A stretch of 64,000 nucleotides of DNA from Bacillota bacterium (lineage in GTDB: Bacteria; Bacillota_I; Bacilli_A; RF39; UBA660): the NCBI GenBank assembly GCA_023430885.1, contig JAEYYH010000005.1:62001-126000 (forward strand), in the 5' to 3' direction. Made by a program: the position numbers and the translations under genes. The number at the start of each line of letters is the position of its first letter. Positions within the stretch are counted from its first letter, which is position 1. Positions 62,391-64,000 of this stretch are shown here, in pieces. The notes under the pieces were generated by a model that did not search any database, had not been told where the DNA came from, and worked only from the letters and a program-made list of their open reading frames with translations.

Positions 62391-63553
62391 TGGAAATTTT
62401 ATTTGATTTATCAATAATATTTATTTTTGGTTTACTAATTGGACAAGTTCTTAAAAAGGTGAAGTTACCAGAAGTAATGGGATATCTAATAGCTGGTATT
62501 GTTATAGGACCTTATGTTCTTAATTTAGTTACATTAGATAGTTTAAATAGCATGGAACTGTTTTCTACTATTGCATTATCTTTTGTTTCATTTTTAATAG
62601 GTGCTGAATTTAAATGGAATTATGTTAAAAGACTTGGGAAAAAGCCTTTTATTATTGGCTTAACCTGTTCACTATTTACTATGTTTGTAGTAACTGCTTG
62701 CTTATACTTAGCAGGAACTACTATAAGTTTTGCTTTAATTATGGGAGCAATTGCTTCAGCAACTGCTCCAGTTGCTATAATGATGATTGTTAAAGAATAC
62801 AGATCACGAGGAGAATTAACTGATACTATGCTTAGTGTTATTGCCATAGATGATGTTATTTCTGTTATAATCTTTGGCTTTACAATAGTAATAGCCCAGT
62901 ATTTAGAATCAGGTAGTGCTACTTTAGAAGGTATAATGCAACCTTTTTCTGAAATAGGCATATCACTTATAATGGGAACTGTTTTAGGATTGTTTTTAGG
63001 AGTAACTGCTAAGCTTTTTAAAACAAGAAATAATATTATATGTATGATATTAGTAACAGTTTTTACTGCAATACTAATAGCCGACTATGCAGAAATACCA
63101 TCTATACTTATGTGTATGATTACAGGAATGGTATTTGTTAATGCATATAACAGAAACTTTACTGATAAAGTACTTGATGTAATGGATGATATATCATCAC
63201 CGCTTATGATAATATTTTTTGTAATAAGTGGTGCTAGTTTAGATTTTAAGGTTCTGCCAGCAATAGGAGTAATTGGAATAATATTCATATTAGCAAGAGC
63301 ATTTGGTAAAATATTTGGGGCTTATTTAGGAGCGACAATAGGAAAGAGTTCTAATAAAGTACGAAATTATTTAGGACCAACATTACTTTCTGAAACAGGT
63401 ATTGCTATTGGACTTGCCTTACTTGCCAAAGAAGTATTTCCAAATGACGGTGAAACTTTGATAGCAATAACTATTGCATCAAGCTTTATATTTGATATGA
63501 TAGGTCCTTTCTTAGTTAAACTTAGTCTTAAAAAAGCAGGGGAGATAAAATAA
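62390..63553 (+). CDS. Cation:proton antiporter, CPA2/KefB-like
   Basis: The 387-residue protein has about 12 helices: GQVLKKVKLPEVMGYLIAGIVIGPYVL near the start, SFLIGAEF, ASATAPVAIMMI and AIDDVISVIIF with the Asp pair typical of CPA2, and a C-terminal GPTLLSETGIAIGLALLA. It lacks the RCK (TrkA-N) domain of KefB/KefC, so control may come from the PII-like protein encoded just upstream. Confidence 0.9.
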   Translation: MEILFDLSIIFIFGLLIGQVLKKVKLPEVMGYLIAGIVIGPYVLNLVTLDSLNSMELFSTIALSFVSFLIGAEFKWNYVKRLGKKPFIIGLTCSLFTMFVVTACLYLAGTTISFALIMGAIASATAPVAIMMIVKEYRSRGELTDTMLSVIAIDDVISVIIFGFTIVIAQYLESGSATLEGIMQPFSEIGISLIMGTVLGLFLGVTAKLFKTRNNIICMILVTVFTAILIADYAEIPSILMCMITGMVFVNAYNRNFTDKVLDVMDDISSPLMIIFFVISGASLDFKVLPAIGVIGIIFILARAFGKIFGAYLGATIGKSSNKVRNYLGPTLLSETGIAIGLALLAKEVFPNDGETLIAITIASSFIFDMIGPFLVKLSLKKAGEIK

Positions 63554-63563
63554 CAACATATTT

Positions 63564-63595
63564 AAGTAGATAGATTATTCTATCTACTTTTATTA
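63564..63595 (+). terminator. Terminator after the antiporter
   Basis: AAGTAGATAGA (63564-63574), loop TTAT, TCTATCTACTT (63579-63589), then T. Confidence 0.85.
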
Positions 63596-63654
63596 TCACC
63601 TTGAAAAAAACATCTATTTATGGTATTATCTTTAGGTGGAAATGAGTGATTTAT

Positions 63655-64000
63655 ATGCAAATACCTAGTTTAAAAGAAGCACAAAAAAGAACTAGTAGAA
63701 AAGTAGAAATAAAAGAGAACGAATATGTTCTTAATGATAATCTTAAGGTTTTAGGTAAAGGTAAAAAATATTTTATTAAAACTTATGGATGTCAAATGAA
63801 TGAACATGATTCAGAAAATATAAAAGCCATTCTTGAAGATATGAGTTTTACAGGAACTGAAGTAATGGAAGATGCAGATTTTATATTATTAAATACCTGC
63901 GCAATAAGAGAAAATGCACATAATAAAGTATTTGGTATGCTTGGAAGAATTAAACATCTTAAGGAAACGAAACCTAATATTATTACTGGTGTTTGTGGAT
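63655..64000 (+). CDS. miaB: tRNA-2-methylthio-N6-dimethylallyladenosine synthase MiaB (N-terminal part, runs off the right edge)
   Basis: The 115 visible residues include a basic N-terminal extension and the MiaB methylthiotransferase start: YFIKTYGCQMNEHDSENI with the first Fe-S Cys, FILLNTCAIRENAHNKVFGMLG with the second, and the third Cys in ITGVCG at the edge. MiaB thiolates i6A37 in tRNAs. GAGTGAT precedes the ATG. Confidence 0.94.
   Translation, partial: MQIPSLKEAQKRTSRKVEIKENEYVLNDNLKVLGKGKKYFIKTYGCQMNEHDSENIKAILEDMSFTGTEVMEDADFILLNTCAIRENAHNKVFGMLGRIKHLKETKPNIITGVCG

Noticed and set aside
1..64000. Mycoplasma-type genetic code
   Set aside because: TGA is used as a stop at the ends of the genes at 53105 and 54157 and TGG codes for Trp throughout, so the standard bacterial code applies.
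1..64000. CRISPR array, insertion sequence or integrase
   Set aside because: I saw no regularly spaced repeats, no transposase or recombinase motif and no terminal inverted repeats.

Overview
The window is a very AT-rich, gene-dense chromosome segment from a Gram-positive (Bacillota, Bacilli-like) bacterium. The evidence is strong GGAGG/GGTGA ribosome sites, a Bacilli-type LexA/SOS box, YneF, CotE-like, KhpA, RNase J and an FtsK/SpoIIIE translocase. TGA is a stop (ends of the genes at 53105-53533 and 54157-55566) and TGG encodes Trp, so this is not a code-4 mycoplasma. A CotE-like spore coat protein, with YrzE-like and YetF/YrbG-like (DUF421) proteins, suggests a spore-forming lineage. I lean towards an uncultured gut Bacilli group but cannot name it.

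Layout. 1-1.4 kb: edge of an unknown minus-strand gene, cotE-like, rpsP-khpA. 1.5-4.2 kb: giant pilin-like fusion protein. 4.3-9.8 kb: uppS-cdsA-rseP, a NatAB-type ABC exporter, a rhodanese lipoprotein. 9.9-16.9 kb: guaD, ybaK/PPC pair, SGNH hydrolase, uppP, tRNA-Arg, HD protein, pyrG. 16.9-19.7 kb: DUF6020-like membrane protein and GT2 glycosyltransferase. 19.8-23.9 kb: duplicated surface cassette and an M23 peptidase. 23.9-28.4 kb: cysteine desulfurase, pentapeptide protein, thioredoxin/DsbD-like pair, DAACS symporter. 28.5-33.4 kb: pilin-like proteins (one with Ig and BspA-type repeats) and murD. 33.5-39.5 kb: ftsK/spoIIIE and a second duplicated surface cassette carrying M23 and NlpC/P60 domains. 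39.6-44.6 kb: parE-plsC-parC. 44.7-50.1 kb: lectin-like pilin, lexA, an SOS-controlled 45-residue membrane protein, tkt, unknown gene, yneF. 50.2-53.5 kb: Gre-like factor, tgt, kinase-like protein, yrzE/yrbG-like pair. 53.7-56.7 kb: DUF4358 lipoprotein, MBOAT acyltransferase, DHHW protein. 56.7-59.2 kb: sparse accessory stretch with three secreted or anchored unknowns. 59.5-64 kb: pilin, RNase J2-like protein, PII-like protein with a CPA2 antiporter, start of miaB.

Two themes stand out. First, six prepilin-like genes are scattered with no assembly machinery in the window; three carry large added domains (DUF4434 plus FGE-sulfatase; Ig plus leucine-rich repeats; a lectin-like module), so they look like effectors or adhesins displayed by a class III-leader system. 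Second, four proteins in two duplicated cassettes share a two-helix membrane module flanked by cysteines 87-89 residues apart and joined to large extracellular or cell-wall-hydrolase parts; each has its own membrane-anchored or lipoprotein partner. I do not recognise this set as a described system, and it is the best candidate for something new. A thioredoxin/DsbD-like pair nearby could serve the many extracellular cysteines.

Transcription units are very compact. Most end in a short hairpin with a T-tract, and the next promoter, usually an extended -10 box TGNTATAAT, follows within a few tens of bases and sometimes overlaps the terminator.
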